Below are positions 23,739-30,998 of a stretch of DNA of 32,380 bases, in pieces. The notes below the pieces were generated by a model. It made no database searches and was not told where the DNA came from. It saw only the letters and a program-made list of their open reading frames with translations. This stretch comes from Reyranella sp. (lineage in GTDB: Bacteria; Pseudomonadota; Alphaproteobacteria; Reyranellales; Reyranellaceae). The stretch spans positions 1 to 32,380 of the forward strand of contig JAIEOV010000154.1 of NCBI GenBank assembly GCA_019750135.1. The letters run 5' to 3'. Both the position numbers and the translations under genes were made by a program. Position 1 is the stretch's first letter. Each line of letters opens with the position of its first letter.

Positions 23739-25039
23739 TCCTGACCGCCCTGCTGCTGCTGGTGGTCTTTGTCGCCATCAGCCTGCCGGTGGCGGCCGCC
23801 CTCGGCCTGATGGGCTATGTCCTGTCGGAGCGCTTCGCCTTCTTCCCGATGACCGGGGCGCTGGGCGAGCTTGCCTGGAACTCCTCGAACGACTTCATCC
23901 TGATCGCCGCCCCCATGTTCATCATGATGGGCGAGCTGATGCACCGCTCGGGCATGAGCGAGCGGCTGTTCTCGGCGCTGGCGCCGTGGTTCGCCCGCGT
24001 GCCGGGGCGGCTGATCCACACCAACATCGCCGCCAGCGCCATCTTCGCCGCGACCTCGGGCTCGTCGGTCGCCACCGCCGCCACCATCGGCACGGTCGCC
24101 ATCCCCAACATGGACAGGGGCGGCTACAACCGGCCGCTGTTTCTGGGCTCGATCGCCGCCGGCGGCACGCTGGGCATCCTGATCCCGCCGTCGATCAACA
24201 TGATCATCTATGCCGTGCTCACCGACACCTCGGTGGCCGACCTCTATGCCGCAGGCTTCATCCCCGGCTTCCTGCTGGCCGGCCTGTTCTCGCTGATGGT
24301 GCTGGCGCTCTGCCTCTACCGCCCGGCCTGGGCGGGGCCGCGGGCCGACGCCGCCGGCCTGTGGCGCCTGCGGCTTGGCGGCCTCAAGAACCTGCTGCCG
24401 CCGCTTGGCCTCTTCCTGGTCGTGGTCGGCTCGATCTATGCCGGCATCGCCACGCCGACCGAGGCGGCGGCGCTCGGCCTGATGGCGACGCTGGGGCTGG
24501 TGGCGGCCAACCGCCAGCTCACGGTCGCGGTGCTGCTGCACGCTTTCGAGGGCACGGTGCGGACGACCTGCATGGTCATGCTGATCGTGATCGCCGCCTT
24601 CTTCCTCAACTTCGTCATGGTCTCGATCGGCCTGGTGCAGGCCATCACCGGCTTCGTGCTGGCGCTCGGCTGGCCGCCGCTCGGCATGCTGGTGGCGATC
24701 ATCGTCTTCTACCTGATCCTCGGCTGCTTCATGGAGACGCTGTCGATGATGATCGCCACCACGCCCGTCATCGTGCCGGTCGTGGTCGCGCTGGGCTACA
24801 GCCCGGTGTGGTGGGGCATCGTCTTCGTCATCCTGATGGAGGCCGCCCTGATCACCCCGCCGGTCGGGCTCAACCTCTACGTCGTCCAGGCGGTGCGGCG
24901 GGGTGGCCCCTTCTACGACCTCTGCGTCGGCGCCCTGCCCTTCGTCGTCATGATGATCGTCATGATCGCCATCCTGATCGCCTTCCCGCAGCTTGCGCTT
25001 TGGCTGCCGACCGTCCTCAATCCCAAGGCAAGCGGCTGA
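23735..25039 (+). CDS. TRAP transporter large permease (DctM family)
   Basis: 434-residue polytopic membrane protein with about 12 hydrophobic helices; catalyses Na+ or H+ coupled uptake. Family blocks include PMFIMMGELMHRSGMSERLF, AATSGSSVATAATIGTVAIP, LGILIPPSINMIIYAVLTDTS, ATPTEAAALGL and EAALITPPVGLNLYVVQAV. The ATG 23735 overlaps the small permease stop. The upstream open frame is a shadow of the small permease gene. The binding protein gene starts 31 bases later. Confidence 0.95.
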   Translation: MILTALLLLVVFVAISLPVAAALGLMGYVLSERFAFFPMTGALGELAWNSSNDFILIAAPMFIMMGELMHRSGMSERLFSALAPWFARVPGRLIHTNIAASAIFAATSGSSVATAATIGTVAIPNMDRGGYNRPLFLGSIAAGGTLGILIPPSINMIIYAVLTDTSVADLYAAGFIPGFLLAGLFSLMVLALCLYRPAWAGPRADAAGLWRLRLGGLKNLLPPLGLFLVVVGSIYAGIATPTEAAALGLMATLGLVAANRQLTVAVLLHAFEGTVRTTCMVMLIVIAAFFLNFVMVSIGLVQAITGFVLALGWPPLGMLVAIIVFYLILGCFMETLSMMIATTPVIVPVVVALGYSPVWWGIVFVILMEAALITPPVGLNLYVVQAVRRGGPFYDLCVGALPFVVMMIVMIAILIAFPQLALWLPTVLNPKASG

Positions 25040-25070
25040 ACAACAACCCATCGTCCCGAGGAGACCACCC

Positions 25071-26147
25071 ATGTCGAGAAAAGCCCTGATTGCCATCGCC
25101 CTGGCCGGCGCGTTCTGCGCCAGCGCGGGCGCTGCCGCCTTCGCCCAGACGCAAGCGCCGACGCCTGCCCTGCCACCCACATCGTTCAACGCCGTCGGCA
25201 GCATCGGCAACCTGTCGATGTATCAGAATCGCGAACTGCCATTCTGGAACGAGGTCGTGCCCAAGGCCTCGGGCGGCGCCGTCAAGGTCCAGGTCAAGCC
25301 CTTCACCGAGCTGGGTTTCAAGGGCCCGGAGATCTTCCGGCTGGTGTCGAGCGGTACGCTGCAGTTCGCCACCACGGTGCTGAACTACAATTCCGGCGAG
25401 GTGCCGATGAACGAGGCCGCCGATCTGGTGGGCCTGGTGGGCTCGGTCGAGGAGCTGCAGAAGACGATCAACGCGCTCCGCCCCGCCTACGCCAAGTTCC
25501 TCGAGGAGAAGTACGGCATCAAGCTGCTGGGCTTCGGCACTTACCAGGCCCAGGTCATCTACTGCCGCGACGCCTTCACCAAGGTCGCCGACCTCAAGGG
25601 CCGCAAGGTCCGCGCCTCGGGCGCCTCTCAGCAGGCCTTCGTCACCCACATCGGCGGCTCGCCGCTCACCATCGCCTTCGCCGAGGTCCAGCCGGCGCTG
25701 GCCAGCGGCGTCATCGACTGCGCCATCACCGGCGCGCTGTCGGGCTACCGCTCGAAGTGGCACGAGGCGGCGAAGTTCATCTCGCCGCTGCCGATCAACT
25801 TCGGCGTCGCCGCCCAGCTCGCCAACCTCAAGTGGTGGAATACGCTGGACCCCAAGGTGCAGGCCTTTCTGGCGACCGAGCTGCGCAAGCTCGAGGACTC
25901 GATCTTCGAGCAGGCCAAGACCGAAACGCAGACCGGCATCAACTGCAACACCGGCACCGGTCCCTGCAGCGAGGGCGCGCCGGCGGCCATGAAGCTCGTG
26001 CCCGTGACGCCGGAGGACGAGGCGCTGCGCAAGGATGCGCTGACCAAGGCGATCCTGCCGTCGTTCGCAACGCGCTGCGGCGCGGACTGCGTGCAGATCT
26101 GGAACGGCACGGTCGGCCAGTCGCTGGGCATCAAGATCGCGCCGTGA
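25071..26147 (+). CDS. TRAP transporter substrate-binding protein (DctP family)
   Basis: 358 residues with signal peptide (MSRKALIAIALAGAFCASAG..AFAQ), periplasmic. DctP features: GFKGPEIFRLVSSGTLQFATT, AQVIYCRDAFTKVADLKGRKVR with the substrate-carboxylate Arg, and SGASQQAFVTHIGGSPL followed by AFAEVQPALASGVIDCAITGA. The C-terminal part has extra cysteine pairs (NCNTGTGPC and RCGADC) that I do not expect in ordinary DctP. RBS GAGGAGA before ATG 25071. Its stop overlaps the hutD ATG, so the binding protein and HutD are coupled. Ligand unknown. Confidence 0.93.
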   Translation: MSRKALIAIALAGAFCASAGAAAFAQTQAPTPALPPTSFNAVGSIGNLSMYQNRELPFWNEVVPKASGGAVKVQVKPFTELGFKGPEIFRLVSSGTLQFATTVLNYNSGEVPMNEAADLVGLVGSVEELQKTINALRPAYAKFLEEKYGIKLLGFGTYQAQVIYCRDAFTKVADLKGRKVRASGASQQAFVTHIGGSPLTIAFAEVQPALASGVIDCAITGALSGYRSKWHEAAKFISPLPINFGVAAQLANLKWWNTLDPKVQAFLATELRKLEDSIFEQAKTETQTGINCNTGTGPCSEGAPAAMKLVPVTPEDEALRKDALTKAILPSFATRCGADCVQIWNGTVGQSLGIKIAP

Positions 26148-26695
26148 TGACGCTTCGTGTCACCGCGCTCGATCCCGCCGCCTACCGGCATTCGCCGTGG
26201 AAGAACGGCGGCGGGGTCACGGTCGACATCGCCGAGGAAGGCGAGGTCTGGCGCTTCGGTCGCACGCCGATCGTGGCGCCGGGCCCGTTCTCCGACTACA
26301 CGGGCTTCGACCGCCTGCAGGTGCTGGTGGCCGGCAGCGGCCTGGTGCTGAAGACGCCCAGCGGCGAGATCGACGTCCGCCAGCCGTTCCGGCCGGTGCG
26401 ATTTGCCGGCGAGACGCCGATCGCGAGCCGGCTGGAGGCCGGACCGGTCGAGGTCGTCAATCTCATCGGCGACCGCTCCAGGGTCCGCATCGACCTCCGG
26501 GTTCTCGACGAGGGGCGCGCGCTCAGGATCGGGCCGGGCACGCACATCGTCTACAATCCGCTGGGCGACAGTACGCTCGAGATCGACGGCAAGCGCCACG
26601 CCCTCGCGGTCGATCACGCCTTGCGGCTCGAGGCCGCGACAGCGGCCGCCCTCGCAGGCAGGAGCGGCTGCCTGCTGGTCGCCAGCATCAGCTAG
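26147..26695 (+). CDS. hutD: HutD/Ves family cupin protein
   Basis: 182-residue bicupin-like protein of the HutD family, whose biochemical role is not settled; elsewhere it is linked to histidine utilisation and urocanate/formylglutamate sensing or excess control. The signature WKNGGGVTVDI (18-28) near the N-terminus, WRFGRTPIVAPGPFSDYTGFDR and FRFAGE-like VRFAGETP are present. The ATG is inside an ATGA with the TRAP binding protein stop. No hutH, hutU, hutI or hutG is in the window, so here it belongs to the TRAP/CoA-transferase operon and not a hut operon. Confidence 0.85.
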   Translation: MTLRVTALDPAAYRHSPWKNGGGVTVDIAEEGEVWRFGRTPIVAPGPFSDYTGFDRLQVLVAGSGLVLKTPSGEIDVRQPFRPVRFAGETPIASRLEAGPVEVVNLIGDRSRVRIDLRVLDEGRALRIGPGTHIVYNPLGDSTLEIDGKRHALAVDHALRLEAATAAALAGRSGCLLVASIS

Positions 26696-26704
26696 CCGGC
26701 GCGC

Positions 26705-26983
26705 TCACTTGCACTTGACCTCTTCCTTGTACTCGCCGTCGCGCTTCCATTCGCGCTTGATCTCGCAGCCGCCCTGGAAGAACTCCTCCTTGCCCGCGCC
26801 GAAGTACGCCCGGCCGTATCCCGGCTTACAGTCGACCTTGGTCTCGAATTTTCCGTCATCGAACTTTCGCTCTATCTCGCAGCCGTTGCTGCGATACTTC
26901 TGCGTCTGGCCGTCGGCCAGGCTCGGCCCCGTCAAGGCGGTGAGCACGAAGACCGGCACGACGGACAAAAGTCTGGCTTTCAT
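26705..26983 (-). CDS. Small secreted protein with two Cys-bracketed repeats
   Basis: 92 residues; signal peptide 1-23 (cleavage near SLADG). The mature protein of about 69 residues consists of two homologous units: residues 33-53 (NGCEIERKFDDGKFETKVDCK) and 71-92 (start GGCEIKREW, end VKCK), each bounded by two cysteines (C35/C52 and C73/C91), joined by PGYGRAYFGAGKEEFFQ. Highly charged. Family not recognised. RBS AGGGAG 6-7 bases before ATG 26983. Convergent with hutD (9-base gap), divergent from the panE-like gene. Confidence 0.75.
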   Translation of the reverse strand: MKARLLSVVPVFVLTALTGPSLADGQTQKYRSNGCEIERKFDDGKFETKVDCKPGYGRAYFGAGKEEFFQGGCEIKREWKRDGEYKEEVKCK

Positions 26984-27073
26984 CGCGATCTCCCTGGGCT
27001 CCGAACGATGATCCAGGGTCGATCGCGAATGTGGCCTGGCGGTGACGACACTCGGGCGGTGAAAGGATAGTCG

Positions 27074-27997
27074 ATGCGTGTTGCAGTCGTTGGCGCCGGC
27101 GGCATAGGAGGTGGCTATGGCGCCGCGCTCGCCAAGGCGGGCGTCGATGTCACCTTCATCGCGCGCGGCGCGCATCTTGCCGCCATGACGAGCAAGGGGC
27201 TTCGCGTCGAGGGCGGGCGTGGCGAGACCCACCTCTCGCCGGTGAAGGCGACCGACGATCCCGCGACGGTGGGCCCGGTCGATGTCGTGCTGTTCTGCGT
27301 GAAGCTCTGGGACGTGGAAGGCGCCGGCCGGCAGATCGGGCCGATGGTCGGGCGGGACACCGCCGTCGTCACCCTGCAGAACGGCATCGACGCCCACGAA
27401 CGCCTGATCCCGATCCTGGGCAGGCAGGCGGTGATGCCGGGGGTCGCCAACATCAGCGCGACCATCGCCGAGCCCGGCGTCATCCGTCAGACCGGCACGG
27501 TGATGCGCATGGTGTTCGGCGAACTCGACGGCGGCAGGAGCGCGCGCGGCCAGGCGCTGGCCGCCGCCTGCGCCAGGGCCGGTATCGACGGCGTGCTGAG
27601 CGAGACGATCCTGACCGAGCTCTGGATGAAGTTCGTCCTGCTCGCCTCCAACGCCGGCATGATGGCGCTGGCCCGGCTGCCGATCGGTCGCCTGCGCGAC
27701 GACCCCGACATCGCCCCCTATTTCGTCGCCGCCTATGCGGAGGTGGTGGCCGTCGGCCGTGCCGCGGGCATCGCCCTGCCGGACGACGCCGTCGACCGCA
27801 CCCTGAACTTCAACCGCAACGCACCGCCACATCTCATGGCGTCGATGGGCGCCGACCTCCTGCGCGGCAACCGGATCGAGCTGCCCTGGCTTTCCGGCAA
27901 GGTGATCGAGCTCGGCCGCCGACACGGCGTGCCGACGCCCATCCATGCCTTGCTGTATGCCATGCTAAAACCCTACATCATGGGTACGCCCGCCTGA
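27074..27997 (+). CDS. 2-dehydropantoate 2-reductase family protein (PanE/ApbA-like)
   Basis: NADPH-dependent ketopantoate reductase family; 307 residues. The Rossmann motif VVGAGGIGGGYG starts at residue 5, the catalytic lysine is K186 in ELWMKFVLLASNAGM, and the C-terminal domain has SMGADLLRGNRIELPWLSGKVIELG with the family Asn/Ser/Glu cluster. True PanE makes pantoate for CoA. Here it sits 10 bases upstream of a binding protein gene, not with pan genes, so it may be a paralogue acting on another 2-oxo acid. Confidence 0.88.
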   Translation: MRVAVVGAGGIGGGYGAALAKAGVDVTFIARGAHLAAMTSKGLRVEGGRGETHLSPVKATDDPATVGPVDVVLFCVKLWDVEGAGRQIGPMVGRDTAVVTLQNGIDAHERLIPILGRQAVMPGVANISATIAEPGVIRQTGTVMRMVFGELDGGRSARGQALAAACARAGIDGVLSETILTELWMKFVLLASNAGMMALARLPIGRLRDDPDIAPYFVAAYAEVVAVGRAAGIALPDDAVDRTLNFNRNAPPHLMASMGADLLRGNRIELPWLSGKVIELGRRHGVPTPIHALLYAMLKPYIMGTPA

Positions 27998-28007
27998 GGA
28001 GCCAGTC

Positions 28008-28754
28008 ATGCGCGTCTTCGTCGTCCTTTTCTGCCTGCTGGCCGGCGCCGGCGCCGCCGCCGCGGCCGACCTGAAGCTGCTGACGGCAGGCGCCTACAAG
28101 CCGGTGGCGCTGGAACTGGCGGCGGAGTTCGAGAAGCGGACCGGCCACAAGGTGACGATCGAGAACGACACCGCGGGCAACCTCGGCAAGCGGGTCGGGG
28201 CCGGCGAGTATTTCGATGTCGTGGTCATGCCGCCGCTGGTGCTGGGTCCCTACCTCGGCAACCGCGTCGTCGAAAGCAGCGCCAAGGCGCTGGCACGCGC
28301 CGGTATCGGCGTCGCCGTCAAGCGGGGCGCGCCCGTGCCCGACATTTCCGACGTCGATGCCTTCAAGAAGGCGCTGCTGGCCGCCCGCGCCGTGGCCTAC
28401 ATCGATCCTGCGTCGGGTGGGTCCAGCGGCATCTACCTCGACAAGCTGTTCGACAAGATGGGCATCGCGGCCCAGATCAAGCCCAAGGCAGTGCTGGTGC
28501 GCGGCGGCCTGGTGGCCGAGAAGGTGGCAAGCGGCGAAGCCGACATCGGCATGCAGCAGACGAGCGAAATCCTGGTCGTGCCGGGCGCCGTCCTGGCCGG
28601 GCCGATTCCGCTGGAGCTGCAGCACTACACGCCCTACTCCGGCGGCATCTCCACGTCGTCACGCAACCCTGCCGCCGCTGAGGCGTTGCTGCTGACGTTG
28701 GCGGATCCGAAGAACCTGCCGGTCCTGAAGCAGAAGGGGTTGGACGAACCCTAG
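28008..28754 (+). CDS. Periplasmic extracellular solute-binding protein, ModA-like
   Basis: 248 residues with signal peptide (residues 1-19, AGAAAA/ADL). The type II periplasmic fold resembles ModA-type/SBP_bac_11 proteins: LKLLTAGAYKPVALELAAEF, then FDVVVMPP, AYIDPASGGSSGIYLDKLF and GEADIGMQQTSEILVVPGA. There is no permease or ATPase nearby, so the transporter partner is elsewhere or the protein serves as a sensor or binder. Ligand could be molybdate or an organic anion; I cannot tell. Coupled to the panE-like gene by a 10-base gap. Confidence 0.82.
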   Translation: MRVFVVLFCLLAGAGAAAAADLKLLTAGAYKPVALELAAEFEKRTGHKVTIENDTAGNLGKRVGAGEYFDVVVMPPLVLGPYLGNRVVESSAKALARAGIGVAVKRGAPVPDISDVDAFKKALLAARAVAYIDPASGGSSGIYLDKLFDKMGIAAQIKPKAVLVRGGLVAEKVASGEADIGMQQTSEILVVPGAVLAGPIPLELQHYTPYSGGISTSSRNPAAAEALLLTLADPKNLPVLKQKGLDEP

Positions 28755-28759
28755 CGCCT

Positions 28760-29338
28760 TCACGCAGCCGCCGGTTCCTGCTCGACACAGATCGCCTGGC
28801 TATCGGCATCGGACAAAGGCTCGTCGAGCAGCGCGCAGTAATGTGGCTGGCGCGACGATGGTCGGGCATTGCCACGGAAATGCCGGCAGCTCCGGCAGGC
28901 CCCGAACGGCCGGCCGTCGTTGCGGGCAATCGCCTGTCGCAGCGTCCGCCGCAATCCGTCGAGGAGATTTTCGACGTCGGCGCCCATCGCCAGCTCGATG
29001 TCGCGTGCCATCGCCAGCAGCGGATCGCGCTTGAGGGTCTGCTCGCCGCGCGGCGTCAGCGCCAGCGCGACCGAACGGCCGTCACGCGCGCTGGGATCGC
29101 GCGAAACGTTGCCCTTCTCCTCCAGGGACGCGACCGTGCGGGACACCGTGCCGCGCGTCGAGCCGAGATAGTCGGCCAGCGCAGCCGGAGTGCGCGAAAA
29201 GCGGTTGGCGCGCGCGAGATAGCGCAGCGCCTCCCACTGGGCGGGATTGAGCCGGTCGTCGTGTTCGCCCGCGCGCGCCAGACGCTCGATGCGGTCGAGC
29301 AGATGAGCGGCTTCGAGGGCCTGGGTTGAAATCGGCAT
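28760..29338 (-). CDS. MarR family regulator with C-terminal four-cysteine cluster
   Basis: 192 residues. Winged helix-turn-helix core at about 20-125: QWEALRYLARANRFSRTP, then ALADYLGSTRGTVSRTVASLEEKG (recognition helix) and the wing RDPSARDGRSVALALTPRG. After the dimer helix a tail of about 50 residues carries C148-x2-C151-x16-C168-x15-C184 (GACRSCRHF, HYCALL, AICVEQEP), likely binding Zn or an Fe-S cluster, so the regulator could sense redox or nitric oxide. It is divergent from protoglobin and redoxin with 99 bases between, containing inverted repeats. The -10-like GATAAT 15 bases upstream implies a very short leader and there is no clear RBS. Confidence 0.85.
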   Translation of the reverse strand: MPISTQALEAAHLLDRIERLARAGEHDDRLNPAQWEALRYLARANRFSRTPAALADYLGSTRGTVSRTVASLEEKGNVSRDPSARDGRSVALALTPRGEQTLKRDPLLAMARDIELAMGADVENLLDGLRRTLRQAIARNDGRPFGACRSCRHFRGNARPSSRQPHYCALLDEPLSDADSQAICVEQEPAAA

Positions 29339-29339
29339 G

Positions 29340-29411
29340 ATTGCTACTCGAAATTATCTATTGACGGCGAATGGCCGAGCTTGCTAGTGACGAATAGTAG
29401 CGAGTAGCAAT
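29340..29411. promoter_or_regulatory. Inverted-repeat operator region between the MarR gene and protoglobin
   Basis: ATTGCTACTCG (29340-29350) and CGAGTAGCAAT (29401-29411) are an exact 11-base inverted repeat. A further TTGCTA (29381-29386) pairs with TAGCAA (29405-29410). These three TTGCTA-type half sites fill the divergent intergenic region and are the obvious binding sites for the MarR protein on both promoters. A minus-strand -10 (GATAAT at 29358-29353) and a plus-strand TTGACG (29361-29366) lie among them. Confidence 0.65.
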
Positions 29412-29437
29412 CAACCGAACAAGCTCAGAGGTCTGCG

Positions 29438-30031
29438 ATGGCGAATTCTTCCGTTCCCGGCTACCGGCTGGGCGATCCCGCACTCCCCAAGTCGCCGCTC
29501 TCGCGAGACGACTTGGCCGAACTCAAGGCCACGTTGCTGTTCGGCGATGCCGATGTAGACGCGCTTCGCCGGGCACATGATGTCGTGCAAGACCAGATCG
29601 AGGCGATCCTCGACGTCTGGTACGGCTTCGTCGGTTCCACGCCGCATCTGCTGGCTTACTTCGGTGATGCCACGACCGGCCAGCCGATCGCCACCTATCT
29701 CGCGGCAGTGCGCCGCCGTTTCGGTCAATGGATCCTCGACACCTGCCGCGCCGACTACGATGCGGCGTGGCTCGACTGGCAGGACGAAATCGGCCGCCGC
29801 CATCATCGCATCGGCAAGAACCGCGCCGATGGCGTGTCGGCCGCACCGCACATCGCCCTGCGTCACCTGCTGGCGCTGGTGCTGCCGATCTCGGCCACCA
29901 TGAAGCCGTTCCTGGCGAAGAAGGGCCATGGCGCCGCCGAGGTGGAGGCCATGCATGCGGCCTGGACCAAGGCCGTGCTACTGCAGGCGATCCTCTGGTC
30001 GAGGCCCTATGTCCATGATGGCGACTTCTGA
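29438..30031 (+). CDS. Protoglobin-domain protein
   Basis: Single-domain heme globin of the protoglobin/globin-coupled-sensor family, 197 residues, with no output domain. The segment EIGRRHHRIGKNRADGVSAAPHIALRHLLAL (about 117-147) is the family core: the proximal heme histidine is probably H122 or H123. SRDDLAELKATLLFGDADVDAL is the N-terminal helix. Ligands may be O2, CO or NO; the physiological role is not established for these stand-alone forms. RBS AGAGG 6 bases before ATG 29438. The next gene overlaps its end by about 20 bases. Confidence 0.88.
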   Translation: MANSSVPGYRLGDPALPKSPLSRDDLAELKATLLFGDADVDALRRAHDVVQDQIEAILDVWYGFVGSTPHLLAYFGDATTGQPIATYLAAVRRRFGQWILDTCRADYDAAWLDWQDEIGRRHHRIGKNRADGVSAAPHIALRHLLALVLPISATMKPFLAKKGHGAAEVEAMHAAWTKAVLLQAILWSRPYVHDGDF

Positions 30032-30485
30032 GGCGCCGCCGCTCGAAGCGGTGCAATGGTTCAACACCGACCGACCGCTCGCATTGCGCGATCTGCGCGG
30101 CAAGATAGTGGTGTTGCACGCCTTCCAGATGCTCTGTCCCGGCTGCGTCGCCCACGCCATCCCGCAGGCGCGGCGCCTGCACGAAATCGCCAAGGGGCTC
30201 GAAGATCTGGTCGTGCTGGGCATCCACACCGTGTTCGAGCATCACGCCGCCATGACGCCGGTGTCGCTAAAAGCCTTCCTGCACGAATATCGCATCGAGT
30301 TCCCGGTCGCCGTCGATCGCCCCTCGGCCGACGGCCCCATCCCCCGAACGATGGCGGCCTACGCCTTCAAGGGAACGCCCTCGACGGTCGTCATCGACCG
30401 CGAGGGACGCATCGTCCGCCAGACGTTCGGCGCCGAAGACGACCTCGTGCTGGGCCTGGTGCTCGGCAGCCTGCTCAATCGCTGA
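30009..30485 (+). CDS. Redoxin/thioredoxin-fold peroxiredoxin-like protein
   Basis: About 158 residues, cytosolic (no signal peptide). The thioredoxin fold active site CPGC (C43, C46) in HAFQMLCPGCVAHAIPQ, followed by VVLGIHTVFEHHAAMTP and the cis-Pro loop KGTPSTVVIDREGRIV, matches AhpC/TSA-redoxin proteins. It probably reduces peroxides or disulfides. Starts at 30009, 30015 and 30018 are all possible; GAGG lies 5 bases before 30009 and 11 before 30015. It overlaps the protoglobin gene, so the two are co-translated, presumably under the divergent MarR regulator. The 3' end overlaps the convergent GFA gene by 11 bases. Confidence 0.85.
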   Translation: MSMMATSEAPPLEAVQWFNTDRPLALRDLRGKIVVLHAFQMLCPGCVAHAIPQARRLHEIAKGLEDLVVLGIHTVFEHHAAMTPVSLKAFLHEYRIEFPVAVDRPSADGPIPRTMAAYAFKGTPSTVVIDREGRIVRQTFGAEDDLVLGLVLGSLLNR

Positions 30486-30993
30486 TCCCACGCGTCCGGC
30501 CGCGCTTCCGTCTGGTCGGGCGCTCCCACACGATGCCGGGGAAGCCTTTTAGGGGAACCAGCGGTTCGCCGAGATACGTCCAGTCCTGCAGCTGGTCGAT
30601 GGCAACGTGATAGCGCGGCTCGCGGCCGGTGCGGCCCGCGAACAGCGCGCGCGGGACATTGACCATGTGCGCCGAGCGCGCGCGCTCGTAGGCGAGCGGC
30701 GTGCCGCAGCGGGCGCAGAAGCTCCGGGTCGTCCCGGTGGCCACGTCCTTGAAGCGCGTGATCTCGTCCGCGCCCCTGGTTACGCGAAAGCGCTTTCTCC
30801 AGCTGCCGACATAGGTCGCATAGGCGGCACCATGTGCCCGCCGGGTCGCGCTGGAATGATCGTGCCAAGCCCAGCGCGCCGGGGTCCCGATCTCGACTTC
30901 CACCGCGCCGCAAAGACACTGGCCCACGGCCGATGCTTCGGAGTCCGGGCGTGGCTTCGCTGCAATCGTCGCTTTGCGCACGTCGGACCTCAC
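30475..30993 (-). CDS. GFA (CENP-V/Gfa) family protein, atypical zinc site
   Basis: 172 residues. The glutathione-dependent formaldehyde-activating fold is shown by GQCLCGAVEVEI (C26, C28) and SFCARCGTPLAYER (C93, C96), both zinc-binding pairs. The middle Cys-His-Cys-x2-Cys motif of the family is replaced by WHDHSSATRRAHGAAYATYV, leaving H44 and H46 as possible substitutes. So its metal site, and any formaldehyde activity, differ from typical members. Starts at GTG 30993, 5 bases after the aminotransferase stop on the same strand; RBS is weak. Probably co-transcribed with the aminotransferase. Confidence 0.82.
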   Translation of the reverse strand: MRSDVRKATIAAKPRPDSEASAVGQCLCGAVEVEIGTPARWAWHDHSSATRRAHGAAYATYVGSWRKRFRVTRGADEITRFKDVATGTTRSFCARCGTPLAYERARSAHMVNVPRALFAGRTGREPRYHVAIDQLQDWTYLGEPLVPLKGFPGIVWERPTRRKRGRTRGISD

Positions 30994-30998
30994 CTGTT

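Noticed and set aside
23306..25210. Minus-strand open frame of 634 codons opposite the TRAP permeases
   Set aside because: Asp/His/Gln/Arg-rich antisense translation of hydrophobic membrane helices, not a protein.
26147..26695. A histidine utilisation operon based on hutD
   Set aside because: No other hut gene is present; hutD is coupled to the TRAP binding protein.
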